A stretch of DNA of 64,000 nucleotides from Sarocladium kiliense (taxonomy: Eukaryota; Ascomycota; Sordariomycetes; Hypocreales; Sarocladiaceae). A program made the translations under genes and the position numbers. The DNA lies in assembly GCA_030734395.1 (NCBI GenBank), contig JAUZTG010000036.1, positions 682,001 to 746,000 on the forward strand. The letters are read 5' to 3'. Numbering within the stretch: the first letter of the stretch is position 1; every line of letters begins with the position of its first letter. This document shows, one piece after another, positions 20,622 to 32,995 of this stretch. The notes beneath the pieces were generated by a model. The model was not told the DNA's origin, ran no database searches, and worked only from the letters and a program-made list of their open reading frames with translations.

Positions 20622-23612
20622 TTAGAGCCAGGTCTTCCTCTTCGAGATCGCACTCAATCTCTTGTAACTACTCCTCCTCGCCTCCTGATCCTCATCCGTC
20701 CCCTTACCCTTCCGACCCCACCACCTCTTCCTCAGTGTCCTCTTCCTCGCCGGCACCGTATCGTCTTCATCACCCATCCTCGATCCTGCATACTTGCCCC
20801 TCCATGGTGCCGCATTCGCCTCTTCGAAGAAGTAATGCTCCGCGCTGGGCGCGTAAGCAACCCTCCACGGCACCACCAAATCCCTCTGCACAGGTCCACC
20901 ACCACAACTTCCCCTGATTTGCTCGCTTGGCGGGCTGTTGACGGCGAGAGCAAAGAGATTTTGTGGTTCGGTAAAGTCTGTTACGAGACCGGAGCGGAAG
21001 ACCAAGTAGATAAGGCAGAAACAGTTGATGCCGAATACGAGGGAGAGGACCACGTAGAAGAGCTTGTGCCACTCGCTGACGTGGCCGGAAGTGTACTGCT
21101 GTGTACGGAGAGTGGCGTTGAAGCGCTCGATCTCACCAGGGGCGTCGAGGATATTACCCTCAGCTTCATAACCCCAGTAGTGCATGAAGGGCGCGTCAAT
21201 GGCACTCAGAACCGCGGTCGAAGAGGCGAACACAGCGATTGCCTCCGCCATCGATGGTAAGCTGTTGGAGAACTTGGGATCCGACAATGACAATTGAGTC
21301 AGAATACGAGCATTGGAGGCGTTGTTGTTGTAAGCGCCTCCGTTGAGGTCCATCGAGCGTCTCCAAGCATCGGCGATCCACTTCCAGTCCATCACAGGAA
21401 TGGACCATTCTGTATCTTCGTCGAAGGATCTCCAGTAGGCGTCCTCGTCTCCAGGATCCTCGCAATTCGCTCTCATCTCGGCACCTGAACGGCCAGAGAC
21501 ATCAAACTGACTCGAGCAGTTGGGGGACATCCAGGATCGCAGCTCGCAAAGGGTGTAATTATCGAAGGTTGGGTTCTTGCCCATCATGTAGATGGAGTCG
21601 GAGGCGTAGACGGTCGAGTTGGTAAGCAGATTGTAGTCGGCAGGATACTATTTTCTTCATTAGACAGCATTCATGTGACGTTACCATATAGGCGACTTAC
21701 GAGCTGAAAGACTGGAGGACGACGGCCGTACTTAGGCCCCCAGCGGAAGATGTCGTCTACAACCGTCTCGTTCAAGTTGATCTCGTCATCTATCCACCGC
21801 GGCACATCGTCCTCCCAATCTTCCTCGCCAATTCGCTGGTTTCCAACTCCTGTTCGTTCAGTCCTCGCATCCGGCCATTCCGTGTATACCAGTGGCTCGA
21901 GTTCCTCTCTGGCCATATTGACGCACATGACATTGATGGCCGGAGAAGTCACACCGGCGTGGATGCTGTACTCACCAACACCACCGAGGTCGGCAGGCTG
22001 AAGAATGCCGTTTTGGCTGTGTGTTGCGGCTGCGTAGAGGCCTGGATGAGGATATGCCATGGTGACGTTGTTGATGATTCGACCTTTCTCCTCCCATTGC
22101 GCTGTGACGTTGCTGTGTTCCATCTCAATCCAGGATGCCCACAGAGTTGTGTTGTCATACAGCAGTGTGCTTCCAGCCGGTCGGTTAGAGATGCGTTCGG
22201 AACTCCCGCCATCTTTCTGTCTCGCCTCCCATCTCGACATGAAGCCGAGAAGATCCCGGTAAGACTGTCCTGAAAACTGAACGCCGAGGCATGATTCGGC
22301 ATGATGGAGCTCATCTTCCTTCTCCAGTAGCGATTGACAAGACTGTGATAGATAGCCGGCATTGGCATACGACGTGCGGACAAACCCTTGAAGCTCCTGA
22401 TGTACCCAATTGCCGTACTTGAGTTTGGGAGAGACCATCGCATCCGATGCCGTGGTATAGAACATGGACGCGACAGTAGCCGTCAGCGCCAAAGCACCCA
22501 TCATGGTCAGTCCAGCATACGGGATCGTCTCCCAATGCGTGATAAGCGAACCAGGCTGAAAGACCCAGTTCCTCATCGTCATCTCCGCAAGTGTCATGCC
22601 CCTAGTCTTGCGAAGGATAGCTTTTCTGGTGATAACCTGGCCGAGAAAGGCAACGAAGACGGTGACGAAAGACAGTTCGATCGTCTTCGCGACGAGGGCC
22701 GCAACGAGTGTCGCGGTAGCGGGGACGAGGTCACCTCCGGAGGCAATGCGGTGGCCCCAGCGTGGTTGAACGATGGCGGTGATGAGCCAGACGCCGCTCA
22801 GGACGGTGGAGTAGATGCTAAGGATGAAGATGGTGATGGATAGCCATGAGAAGCGGCTGGTGTAGATGTCGCCGTGGGAGCGGCAGTAGCTTGGGGGTGC
22901 ATCTGGATCTCTGTCAGTACTGAAGCTTGTATAGGATCGCTAAACAGAAGTTTCTTGACATACTATACTTGGAATAGAACAGGTCGTTGTCGAACTCCTC
23001 GTCTCGATCCTCAACATCTTGATCTTGTCTCGTCTCAGACCCCCTGTCACTCTGACTAGAGACTGATGTTGTTTCGGCAAATGCCACTGTCGTCGGCGTA
23101 ACCTTCTCTGGCCTCTTCTCCCCTCGCGTTGGTACCAATGGCTCCTCTCTATGCATTGGCTCCTCCGTCCTGTCAGCGGCCGGCACCGAGCTGTAGGCAT
23201 GTGAAATGGCGGGCCTATTCTCCCACGGCGAGTGGATGTTATCCCATGCTGGTGAGAGCGGTCTTGCTGCGTTTGCTGCCTGCGCAAGTGACCACCCTGA
23301 TGACTGACGATTTAGATCTGGAGAGGCTGTCGCGGACTTTGATCCGACGGGGACCCGACGCAAACCACTTTCGCGTCTAGGCGCATTGAGTGGAGGCGAC
23401 GGAGGGCTGTTGCTCATGTTGACAGCCGTTTCTCGCACGGAGGAGCCTCCCGACGGCGTATGCTGATGGAATGAGCTGTTATAACCTCCCGAATGGTCGT
23501 CATATAGAGCCGATACTCTGCGAGTTGGAGAGTTGGACAAGGAAACAGCAGAGACTGGCTCTTCAAGGTTGCCTTCAGACCTCAGCCGCCTCAACGGGTG
23601 CGCGTCGCTCAT
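20622..23612 (-). CDS. Large fungal membrane protein of unknown function, about four TM helices
   Basis: Three exons (23612-~22969, ~22910-21701, 21647-20622) give about 960 aa. The first junction has two in-frame solutions (donor GTATAG at 22968 with acceptor 22911, or GTATGT at 22963 with acceptor 22909). Residues 1-210 are Ser/Pro-rich and disordered. Two helices follow (SITIFILSIYSTVLSGVWLI and a second ending VTVFVAFLGQV), then the conserved-looking LAEMTMRNWV, a third helix, a large probably extracellular glycosylated domain with many NxT/S sites, and a last helix (LFYVVLSLVFGINCFCLIY) before a basic cytosolic tail. No enzyme motif is present. Proteins of this type are widespread in Pezizomycotina and uncharacterised. 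Confidence 0.82.
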
Positions 23613-25725
23613 GATTGCGAAAAGCCGTTTCCCTGGATCGGAAATAAGAATGTGGAAATTAGAGGGCGCTGTCAGGGATTCAGGATCTGCGGGAGTCTAT
23701 TGTCGTCACAGACAAGCATCCGACTGACCCTGGTAAGCTGTTGGGCGAGCTGATGCGGAGTATTCCCTCAGTTTTGTGCCATGCTGCAGCTCGGGAGGGC
23801 CTCAGTGTCGTACAATGTAGGACAACACTAATAAAAAACGAGTTCAGAATGGGAGAGGGTTTGGAGTTGTGAGATGGACCAAGGAAAGACCTATACGATC
23901 GTGGCGAGAGGCAAGGTCGAGATACCAGGTAAGCAAATACCCAGTCGATGAGGGAGATTACATTAAACAAAGATGATCAAAAGAAGATGTTGGTCGTAAG
24001 GCTGGCGAGGGTCCGCGACGCAAGGTAATACATAAGATACAAGGGGGGGTCACCAACACGGACCAGGATCCTGCGTGGAGACCTAACTGCATGTCTTCAA
24101 AATTTAGAGGTACATGGACCCAGAATGGAACCAACACCAGATGAGCTGTCAAAGGGAAAGGTCAGGCTATGGACACATGCATCATGGTGTGGAACCAAGC
24201 GAAGCCAAGAATGGTATGAGATCAAAGCCTCATGCCGGGAGAGCTAGAGGCGCAGGATAGATAGTCCAAGCTCTTCGGTCTGGAACTACCTGTCGCCATC
24301 CATTGATGAGCAGTGTGTGCCTGAATTGCTCTGATCGTTTCTGCCTCTAGCAGCATAGACATTGAAATTCACTTAATTGAGCAAATGTCTTCTCTGGTAT
24401 CCCACCCACTGCTTTATGAATGAGTTCCCACATTCGACTCGCTCTAGTTCTTCTCGCTATTTCATACCTCCATCTCACGCCGGTGTCCTTCTTGAGCATG
24501 CAGAAGTTATCGAGCATCTATGAGCGAAACAGTTGCCATTGCTGTAAGCAAGGGTGAGAGCCTGAAAGTGCAATGCGATTTCTGAAGAGTGGTCGCCCCC
24601 TCTTCAATGATCATAATCAGCACTACAGCAGCAAGGCTCCTCACCAACTACTTCACACTTGCAGGGATCCCCGGAACCGGGGGCGGTGTGGCCGGCACAG
24701 TGGGAGATGTGGGCGTCATGTCAGCACAGGCCCGCAGCTAGAGCCTTGGCTCTTTGGTTCCTTCAGTGAGATCAAGAGGCAGAGCGACAAGGGCAAGATC
24801 GTCACTGTGAGTGATGAAGTTTGCGTAGGGCTGACTAGAGACAAGGCAATTGAAGGGCACTTGAGATGTTGACTATGACTCGGCGATTGCCTCACGTAGT
24901 GAAGATAGCCTCAACAGCAAGAAAGCCACTAGAACAACCTTAACACGGCAATGCCTTCGTCCTGGGTCGAACTCAATCTGCGCGAAGGTACGTTCTATAA
25001 TTACTCAAGCAAGCTATATCACGCCACACCACGTTCCCAAGTCCAACAATCTTTTCTCACAAGTCTCACCACCCGCACAACTACAAAGACAGAATCTCAC
25101 AGCCTATTCCAGCCCAATATTGCGGCTGGCCTCTCGCCCCCACGCAAACGGTGTCGTTTCGTATCCCGTCTCTTTGTTCCCGGTAGTTCGCCCCAAGGAT
25201 CACGGCCCTGGATATTACGACATCCGATCGACACCGCCATCCATCCATCAGCAACGGCCGGGCTGACGGGAGCCTTACTGAATCTGTCCATGTTCCTCTT
25301 TGTGCATTGTCGTTGGTGAGTGTGCTGCAGTCGCTATTTTGGGGTGCAGCTGTGGTTGTATGCACCTCACTGTGCTGCGCCGCGCTTGGCTCGTGAGCTG
25401 AACCGACGTACATCGGGCTTGAGACATGTTGCCACGAACGTCGTAGCTTATCGACACTGTACATCTCTGCGTTGAGATGAATGTTGAGACGATGTCCAAT
25501 GGTCCGCGTTCAAATGAAAGAAGAAGCTCCAGGAAAGTGGTGCATCTAGGTGTATAGCATTCATTACTGCAATCCGTACATCCGTCGCCCATGCAATCAT
25601 TGAAATACAACAAAACTCCAGGTAAAAGAAACCCAACTTTACGCGAATATCAAGACCACGCGCAGGTATCCTCAGCCTTATCCTTTCCCTTGTCATCTTC
25701 ACATGCAACATCATCACAAAGTCCC
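23613..25725. other. Intergenic region, 2.1 kb
   Basis: It lies upstream of the minus-strand membrane-protein gene and downstream of MCM2. Scattered short frames, the longest about 120 codons (24951-25319, plus), show no domain or splice logic. No RNA gene was recognised. Confidence 0.5.
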
Positions 25726-28447
25726 TCAAGCCATCACCGCATTCGGCCGCCTCGCTTGCGACTGACTCTTGCCCGACCCGGCTCCCGGCCGAGCCAGGGT
25801 GTACTTGGCAAACGCTCTAGCCAGAGCCTTCTTGCAGCTGACCTTTTGACTGCCGACGAAGCTGTCGACGGTGACGGCAATGGCGCGGTCAATGTCTTGG
25901 GATGTGCAGTATTCCGAGAGACGCATACGGCAGAATGACTCGCTGATGCGAATGATGGCCTCAAGGTGACGGACCTGAGGAGGTACGTTAGCAATAGTTC
26001 CAGGAGCTGAGCATCAGCTAGGGGTGGGATCTTACTGTGATGGGGTATGCTCCTGTGGCCAGTGATTCGCGCCGCATATCAGCAAAGAGCCTGGCGACCT
26101 TGTCCTCGTCCATGTGGTAGAGCTTAGGGCTGCAACGCTCCCGTGCATACACGATGTACTTGCGCAGAAGCTCCTGCGGGATATCGCTGATATCCTTCTT
26201 CGCTGCCGTTGACCTTTGTGTCTCTCCAGTGAGAGAGTCAGGTTCGACTGCCATAGAGTCCTGGTCCAGCTGTGACTGAGGATGGCTCCGGCTGTGTGAC
26301 CCAACGATGAAGCGGGCAAGGCGTTCATCCTCTTCCGGCTCGACCTGATCGCGCACGACGCAGAGAACGTCGAAACGTGACAGAATGGGCTCCGTAAGCT
26401 CAACATTGGCAGAGAAGGGGATGGTAGAGTTGTAACGTCCACCGATAGGGTTAGCTGCGGCAATGATACCGCAACGAGCTTGGAGGGTGGTGACGATACC
26501 AGCCTTGGAGATAGAGATAGTCTGCTGTTCCATGGCTTCGTGGATAGAAGTACGATCTTGATCGTTCATCTTGTCAAACTCGTCAATCAGGCAAGTGCCC
26601 CGATCTGCCAGCACGAGCGCACCGCCTTCCAGCGTCCACTCGCTTGTCAGAGGGTCACGACGGACACTAGCCGTGAGACCGACAGCACTGGCACCCTGAC
26701 CAGTTGCGAAGACGGCACGGTGCGCGGTCTTCTCAACGTACTTGAGGACTTGTGACTTGGCGGTACCGGGATCACCGAGGAGCAGAACGTTGATATCACC
26801 ACGAACGTGATGGTTACCTTTCGTGTTCTTCGCCACACCTCCGAAGAGTGACAAGGCAACTGCAGTCTTGACATCTGTGTGGCCATAAATGCTTGGTGCC
26901 ATGGAGTTGATGATCTTGTCGACGATGTTGGGGTCGCGCGAGAGGGCACGGATATTGTGCTCATCTTCCTCAGTCATGCGGAAACCAGCCAGCTGGTCAT
27001 GAGACTTGACGACATTGTTGGCCTCCAGAATGGTAGCAAAAACGGGGAAGCCATTGCGGTTGTTCAGTTGAGCATCGTAGTTGTTTCGGTAGACACCGGT
27101 GACCTCGATCTCCTCACCAGGCTTTGCCTTGTCGATAAGATCCCACAGAAGGATGACTTCTCTGTGGCGTGGCAGGCGGCCAGCTGGAACAGTTCCAGGA
27201 GACTCCTGCAGGGTGAGCTTCTGGTAGTTGCGGTACACGGTCTTCTCTGAGTTCACAGTGAATGGACCCCGGCTCTGGCAGTTCTGGCAGAATGTGATCT
27301 TGACCTCGACATTGGACTCTTGTTGGAAAGGACCGAGGGTGACGCCGCACTTTTGGCAGTCGAACTTGACGTATTTGAGCTGGGGGAAGACGCCACTGCG
27401 GCGAGTGACCACACCACTGACACGCACAAGGCAGTTCAGATGCGACTGACGAAGCTGGCGGAGAGTGTAGTGAACAGGGAGATCGAAGATACGGACGTGG
27501 ATCTCGGAGTGGATGCGCTCGTAGTCTGGGTAGTGGAGAAGTACGACATCCATGGCAACCTGATCGAAGAGCTTGAGGATTTCGGCGGGAGCATTGGCGA
27601 GGAAGTATGCCAGAATGGCCTTGCTCTCGGACAGGTGCTCGTATGAGACCTCAAGTGACTCGGCGTTGATCTCACCAAGGGTGCGAATACGGTTACCGTA
27701 GACGGATGAGCCAGAGGCATCGGTGTACGAGGTCAGGAAGGCCTTGAACTCGCGCTTGATGGTTCTCTGAACAGGAGCAGTCGCCACCCACTCAGTGAGA
27801 TTGGCTGCCTTGACATCGCCAAGAGCCTCAAGGGAGAGCTCCTCGTCCATGATGTCCCCATCCATGGCTTCATCAGGATCTTCATCGTAGTGGTGACGCC
27901 GACGACGAGGCTGGGCTGTGAGATCAATGTCGCCATCCTCATCATCGCCAGGCAGGAAGGCAGCAGGAATGCGTTGACGACGAGCGACCTCTCGGTCTCG
28001 GCGGTTCAGTTGAGCCTCGAGACGCCGTCTGTCTCCAAGCTCCAGATCATCGTAATCTCCCTCATCGTCGATGTCAATGCCTTCGTATCGGTCATCCTCC
28101 TTGTCTCTGTAATCGGCTTCGAAGCCCTCTCGGAAGAGATCGACATCGTCCTCGGCCATCTCGTCGACATCGTCGAGGTCATCCTGAATCTCGTCGGCGG
28201 CCTCCTCAATGTCATCCTCATCGTCGACGCCATGACTGATGTTGAAGGCGGCTGGTGGTGATGAGGGCATCGGGCTGGAGCCGGGCGCCATAGGAGAGGA
28301 TCCATCGCCGGTGCGAGAGCGCTTTCTGTTGGCACGGGGCCCAGGGCCACGGTTGGCCGAGGCCGGATTGTCGCGAAGAGGAGAACTACCACGAGGGTTA
28401 GATAATTGAACAGTGCAGAAGCATTGAGCATCGTAAGCTCACCTCAT
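25726..28447 (-). CDS. MCM2: DNA replication licensing factor MCM2
   Basis: Three exons (28447-28443, 28385-26036, 25974-25726) encode 867 aa, as expected for a fungal MCM2. The first exon holds only ATGAG, split by a 57-base intron. The N-terminus is acidic and disordered. A zinc ribbon (CQKCG and CQNCQ) lies near residue 345. The AAA+ core has Walker A GDPGTAKS near residue 540, Walker B LIDEFDKM and the arginine-finger motif SRFD. The last exon carries the winged-helix end (VRHLEAIIRISESF). MCM2 is one of the six subunits of the MCM2-7 helicase that licenses and unwinds nuclear origins. The promoter has two perfect MluI cell-cycle boxes, consistent with G1/S expression. Confidence 0.97.
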
Positions 28448-28759
28448 AGTTGCGACAATGTGACGCACTGGCCACGACTGACTGTGCGTCTACGTTGTCT
28501 CGAGTATCAAAAGCTCGTAATCGAAGCAGCGGTGTAGATTGAATTCGAAAAGGGAGGAGAATGCAGATTGACGCAGGACTCTGCAGATGTCAGGATATTG
28601 CGCAGGGTTGGTATGTTCGAGGGAGAGAATGGATGTCGCCACAGCACTCTGCAGCACGAGATTGATCGAGGAGGGGCGTTTACTGTCTCCCTTGGGGCGT
28701 CTCATCATTTCACGCTTTCTCCTCTTTCTTCGCCGTCTGGCGCGTCGAGACGCGACCAC

Positions 28760-28765
28760 ACGCGT
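28760..28765. promoter_or_regulatory. MluI cell-cycle box (ACGCGT)
   Basis: A perfect palindromic ACGCGT, 313 bases upstream of the MCM2 ATG. MBF (the Mbp1/Swi6-type complex) binds such sites in yeasts and activates S-phase genes including MCMs. Related GACGCGAC and GGCGCGTC strings lie immediately beside it. Confidence 0.65.
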
Positions 28766-28797
28766 TAAGTGGCAGCGCTAGGCTCGAACAAGCCAGC

Positions 28798-28803
28798 ACG
28801 CGT
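28798..28803. promoter_or_regulatory. Second MluI cell-cycle box (ACGCGT)
   Basis: A second perfect ACGCGT lies 38 bases from the first. Paired boxes at this spacing are typical of MBF-regulated promoters. It is also within reach of the divergent UBR7-like gene (ATG at 29055). Confidence 0.65.
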
Positions 28804-29054
28804 AAAGTGCTGAGCTAAGGATGCAGTGATGCTATTACACGCGCAACACGTCTCTTTCTCAATCATGTAAAGTGACTGCTTTATTTTGTCAGTAAGGCGG
28901 CAAGCACAAGACGCAACCACCTCAATTCACCCTCGACTTGATTCAACATCATCTTTGCGCCGTCCACCAAATCCATCGTCAACGCCTTGTCTTAGAGTGT
29001 CTTTCATCTCCAAAGACCTGGGAAGACAAGGCTCTTTCACTCGACGCCTTCGAT

Positions 29055-30841
29055 ATGTCAGCCGATCCTCCTGCGGCGAACGGTGGTGCGGCTGATACGG
29101 CGTCTGAGAAGCCCGCACGCAGCAACAGCTTCTCTCAGCACTCAGTTACATCCGAGAACTCACAAACAGCAGCAGAGTATGTTCCTGATGTCTAGACAGA
29201 CCTTAAAACTTTGCATCAGACCTGCGAGCTAACATTCCATAGCTTCATCCGATCACAAGAGCTTCTTGAAGCCGATGCCCGCGAGGCGCTGCCATATGTA
29301 CGAAACCTCAGATCACGCCCCGGATTGCGCATAACCTGCTAACAACTGATCCATAGAGCATCGATACGTGTACCAACATTCTCGGACCTCTTCGACAGAA
29401 CGTTTTTGCTTGCCTTACGTGCAACCCTTCTCCAACTGCTGCGACCGAGAAGACCTGGACTCCAGCAGGTGTTTGCTATGCCTGTTCCATCCAATGTCAT
29501 GGCGAGCACACCCTTGTTGAGATTTTCCAGAAAAGGAACTTCACATGCGACTGTGGCACCAAGCGCATTCCCTCCACGAGTCCCTGCACGCTGCGCACCA
29601 ATTCCCAGACCAACCTTCAGGGTGGCGTTCACTCCGAGGAACCCGATGTGAATAACAAATACAATCAGAACTTCAAGAACCGCTTCTGCGGCTGCGAGTG
29701 TGATTATGACCCTTTCCAGCAGAAAGGCACCATGTTCCAATGCCTGGGACTGGGCACATCTGAGACTGGCGGCTGTGGCGAGGACTGGTATCACCCCGGC
29801 TGTCTCGTGGGGATGGGCCCCCAATGGTTCGAGAAGATGGAGAAGTCGAAGAAGGTTGCGTCTCCGACGACCGCCACAAACAGCGATGGCACACTTCCTA
29901 CCATATCAGAGGATGCTGAAGGGCAAGGCGAGCCGAAAGCAGAGGAAGGCGATCTCAAGGAGGACATCTTCGATGTAGAGGAAGAGGATGAGCCGCCATT
30001 GCCACCAGGTTTCCCTGATGAGGAGAGCTTCGAAGGCTTCATCTGCTATAAATGTGTCGAGTCGAATCCATGGATCAAGCACTACGCCGGAACAGCCGGT
30101 TTCCTAGCACCAGTCTTCCTCGACGGTGGCATGAAAAGTGTATTAGCACCAGCTGCCACAGCCTCCCACCTCGAGAATGCAGAGCAGGCAAACAAGAAGC
30201 GCAAGGCAGAGGACGAAGATAGCGAGCAGAGCGAAGCTAAGCGCGTCAAAAGCGAGACAAGTCCTGCCGCTACTGGCACCCCAGCGACTGTCGAGAACAC
30301 CACTGCTGCATCTTCAGACAAGGACGCAACTCCCATAACCAACCCCACCGACTGCAAGCTTCCAAACCTCACCAACCCTCCCCCTTCAGAGCGCTTCTCT
30401 CTCTTCTTCAAGGAAGACTTCCGGGATCACTTCTGCCACTGCAAATCCTGCTTCCTCAAGCTCAACGCCCACCCTCAACTCCTCGAGGAAGAAGAAGTCT
30501 ACGAACCCCCCATGTCCGACGCCGCCGGCTCCGAGGCAGGCCGCAATGGCGGAGGCTCAACCCACGGTAGCGGCAGTCTCCTGGAACGCGGAGAGAGTGC
30601 CTTGCGGAATGTCGACCGTGTGCGCGCTATAGAGGGTGTCATGGCCTACCAGCATCTCAAGGAGCGGCTGAAGCCGTTCTTCCAGCAATTCGCAGAGAGC
30701 GGGCAAGCCGTCGGGGCGGAGGATATCAAGGCATATTTTGCGAAGCTGAGAGGTGATGAGGAGGGAATGAAGGAGGCGGGGGAGAAGGCAGCGGAGGCAA
30801 AGGAGGATGGCAACCACAGAAAGGAACAGGGTGGCTATTGA
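29055..30841 (+). CDS. mlo2: UBR7/Mlo2-type putative E3 ubiquitin ligase (UBR box and PHD-like finger)
   Basis: Three exons (29055-29176, 29243-29297, 29357-30841) encode 553 aa. A UBR-type zinc finger spans about residues 66-150 (CLTCN, GVCYACSIQCHGEH, FTCDCGT). A PHD-like finger follows at about 165-210 (FCGCECDYDP, GGCGEDWYHPGCL). A Lys/Glu-rich disordered middle contains a probable nuclear signal (KKRKAEDEDSEQSEAKRVK). A conserved C-terminal Cys block (FCHCKSCFLKLNAH) lies near residue 455. This order matches human UBR7 and fission-yeast Mlo2, nuclear proteins linked to histone H2B ubiquitination and chromosome segregation. It is divergent from MCM2. Confidence 0.9.
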
Positions 30842-31189
30842 GAAGCTAGCAGATTTTCTGTGTTATGGACGGATGGATGTATCATATATTGGAATCATGG
30901 CGTGACTCGTGTTCAAATTGCTAGTACACCACGGGCTGGAGTTATGTAGGATGAGTTACTTGCCTTATCCCCTCGATGGGCATGACAGAGTATTATGAAC
31001 ACAAATTGTAATCCCGAACCAGTTACGAAGCCAAATCTTCATCGGCCTTCCCGTACAATACACAGAGCCTGCCTCTTGAATTGGTATCTACCACACCGGT
31101 GGCCCATCAGCCGCCCACATATCAACGCCGTACTGCCATCTCCTCGTCTCATCCCTCGGGCGTTCCTCACGATCGCCACCTCCCGCTCT
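30842..31189. other. Convergent 3' intergenic region, 0.35 kb
   Basis: It holds the 3' ends of the UBR7-like and coiled-coil genes. Nothing else is visible. Confidence 0.5.
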
Positions 31190-32521
31190 TCACGGACCCG
31201 TAGACCCCGTGCTAGAAGCTGCGCTTCCTGGCCGTGGCGGTGGCATCGGCATGCCTTGCTGTTGCTGCTGAGACTCGCCTCTCTGCATGGCTATGCCGCC
31301 CATGAGACTCAGCGCACCGAGATGTTCCTGTGCGAGCTGTTGTTGCTCATCTGCATCTTCTTCGCCAGGGCTCTCACCCCCTTGTTCTTGAAGGGCCCTC
31401 CTGTCCAGCTCAGCCAGTCTGACTTTCTCCGCCGGGTCGACAATATCATCATCATCACTCCAATACGAATCATCGTCCTCCAACTCCGGCATCGCCATCC
31501 TCTTCCAAAATCTCAACTCTTGCCTCATAGCCTTATCATCAACCCTCCTCTTCCACCTCTCCTCATCCTCATCATATTTCCTCCGAAACGTCCTCAACTG
31601 CTCGTTCGCACTCGATGCATGCGACTGCATCTCCCAGATCTGTTCGCGCAGCTTGCTGTTCTCGCGTCGCGCGTCGTCGAGCTGCGCGCGGTAGGAGCGG
31701 TGCCAGGAGGCGACGTCGGCGACGTGTTTAGTCTTGTAGTCGTGGAATTGCTTGAGCATGAGGGTGAGGGCGTGGGCGTATTGGGCGAGGAGGGTGGCGT
31801 TGGCGTCGCGGCTGTGTTTGGCTTTTTCGAGGGATTCGGAAAGGAGAGAGATGAGGGAGTCGAGGTTTTCTTGCTGGCCTGTAGCCAAAGTTGTTAGCAT
31901 GAATGTTGCAACAGGGCGCGTGCTGGATGGAAAACACTAACCATTGATGTCCTCAGCGGCTGAGGCAAGCAGCTCATCGTTGCCCTGGCCCTGCGTCCTA
32001 GCTCGCGAGCGCACCCTCCCTAGCCCGCTGACAATGTCCTCTGTGACCCTCCTGTTCTCGGCAAGCTGTTTGCTCAGCTCCTCAACCATGCCATAGATGT
32101 AGTTCAGCTCGGCCTGATGGCCAGCAGGTGAAGGGCCCGGCATGCCGCCGACGGCCATGTTTGCGCCGTTGACGCCGTTCATAGGAGGCGCGTGGAACTG
32201 CTGCTGTTGCTGTTGACGAAAGAACTGCTGCCGGCGCTGTTCTTCCTGCTGTTGTTGGTAGAGGCGCTGTTGGTGGTAGTGCTGTTGAAGCAAGCTTCGT
32301 GTCGCAAGCTGTGCGGCAGGGGACGTGCCGACAGCGAAAAGAGATGGCGGTGTTCTGGAAGCGGGTGCACTTGACGAGGGCGGTTCCGGGGTTGTTTGGG
32401 GCGGTGTTGCGGGGTGCAAGGCTCGTTGGAAAGTGTCTTGATTGACCTGCTTTTGTTGCTGAAAGTTATGCGAGGTGGAATTGGACGATGATGGTGGTGG
32501 CACGAATTGAGGAAGGTTCAT
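31190..32521 (-). CDS. PolyQ-rich coiled-coil protein of unknown function
   Basis: Two exons (32521-31942 and 31878-31190) encode 422 aa; the ATG at 32521 is the first in frame. Residues 1-130 are low complexity, with a Pro/Ser-rich start and long Gln runs (LYQQQQEEQRRQQFFRQQQ). From about residue 140 the chain is helical and charged, with heptad-like spacing (YIYGMVEELSKQLAENRRV, then about 200-310), predicting a coiled coil. The end is acidic and then Gln/Pro/Gly-rich. No enzyme motif is present. Such architecture is common in scaffold or transcription-related proteins. I do not recognise the family. Confidence 0.78.
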
Positions 32522-32995
32522 CCTCAAGCGAAACGGGGATGCGAACGTGAGCCAAGCAAGGCGAAGCTGAGGTTGGTGATAAGGAACCAATAGCTATCGC
32601 TCCAGGGTAGCGATGCCGCCAATCGGCAGCACCCAACCAGGCCAGTTTCATGGAGGTTTGGGGGCTTTTGGGAAGAAGACAATGCCTCCTACATACGTTG
32701 AGTAGGTAATTATCGGCGTTTGCGCGTCTTCTTTGTGGCTTGCGTTTTAGGCCCAAGAGATCTTAAAGATAGACCCTTCAGGGCATCTCAAGTCGGGTAG
32801 CTTAACCCACACGAATTCATCCACCAAGCCTGGAAACTGACGGGTGAAGCTGAATGGACTTCAATCGCCTAGTCGTTCTTGCTTTGTACTGCCAATTAAT
32901 TGTTGGGTCGAAATAGATGTCCCAGTCGGTAAAGTAACAGAAGCACACCCGCCAAATATCTAAAGTCTCACGGCTAAGAATCAGCTTTACCGCCG
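32522..32995. other. Intergenic region, 0.47 kb
   Basis: Promoter region of the coiled-coil gene and the end of the gene fragment on the same strand. No other signal is seen. Confidence 0.5.

Larger units (their letters stand above)
28448..29054. other. Divergent promoter between MCM2 and the UBR7/Mlo2 gene
   Basis: A 607-base region drives MCM2 leftward and the UBR7-like gene rightward. It is unusually rich in CGCG-containing strings between about 28.74 and 28.84 kb, including two ACGCGT boxes. A minus-strand frame of 89 codons (28759-28490), very rich in Arg and Lys, is judged to be chance. Confidence 0.6.

Noticed and set aside
24951..25319. 122-codon open frame on the plus strand
   Set aside because: No signal peptide, domain, splice context or clear promoter; similar frames are common in intergenic DNA here.
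28490..28759. 89-codon minus frame extremely rich in Arg and Lys
   Set aside because: It lies in the MCM2/UBR7 promoter and overlaps the region of cell-cycle boxes; composition looks like low-complexity chance.
30995..31897. 300-codon plus-strand frame opposite the coiled-coil gene
   Set aside because: The minus frame has coiled-coil pattern and a clean splice; the plus frame is rich in Leu/Pro/Arg from antisense low-complexity sequence.
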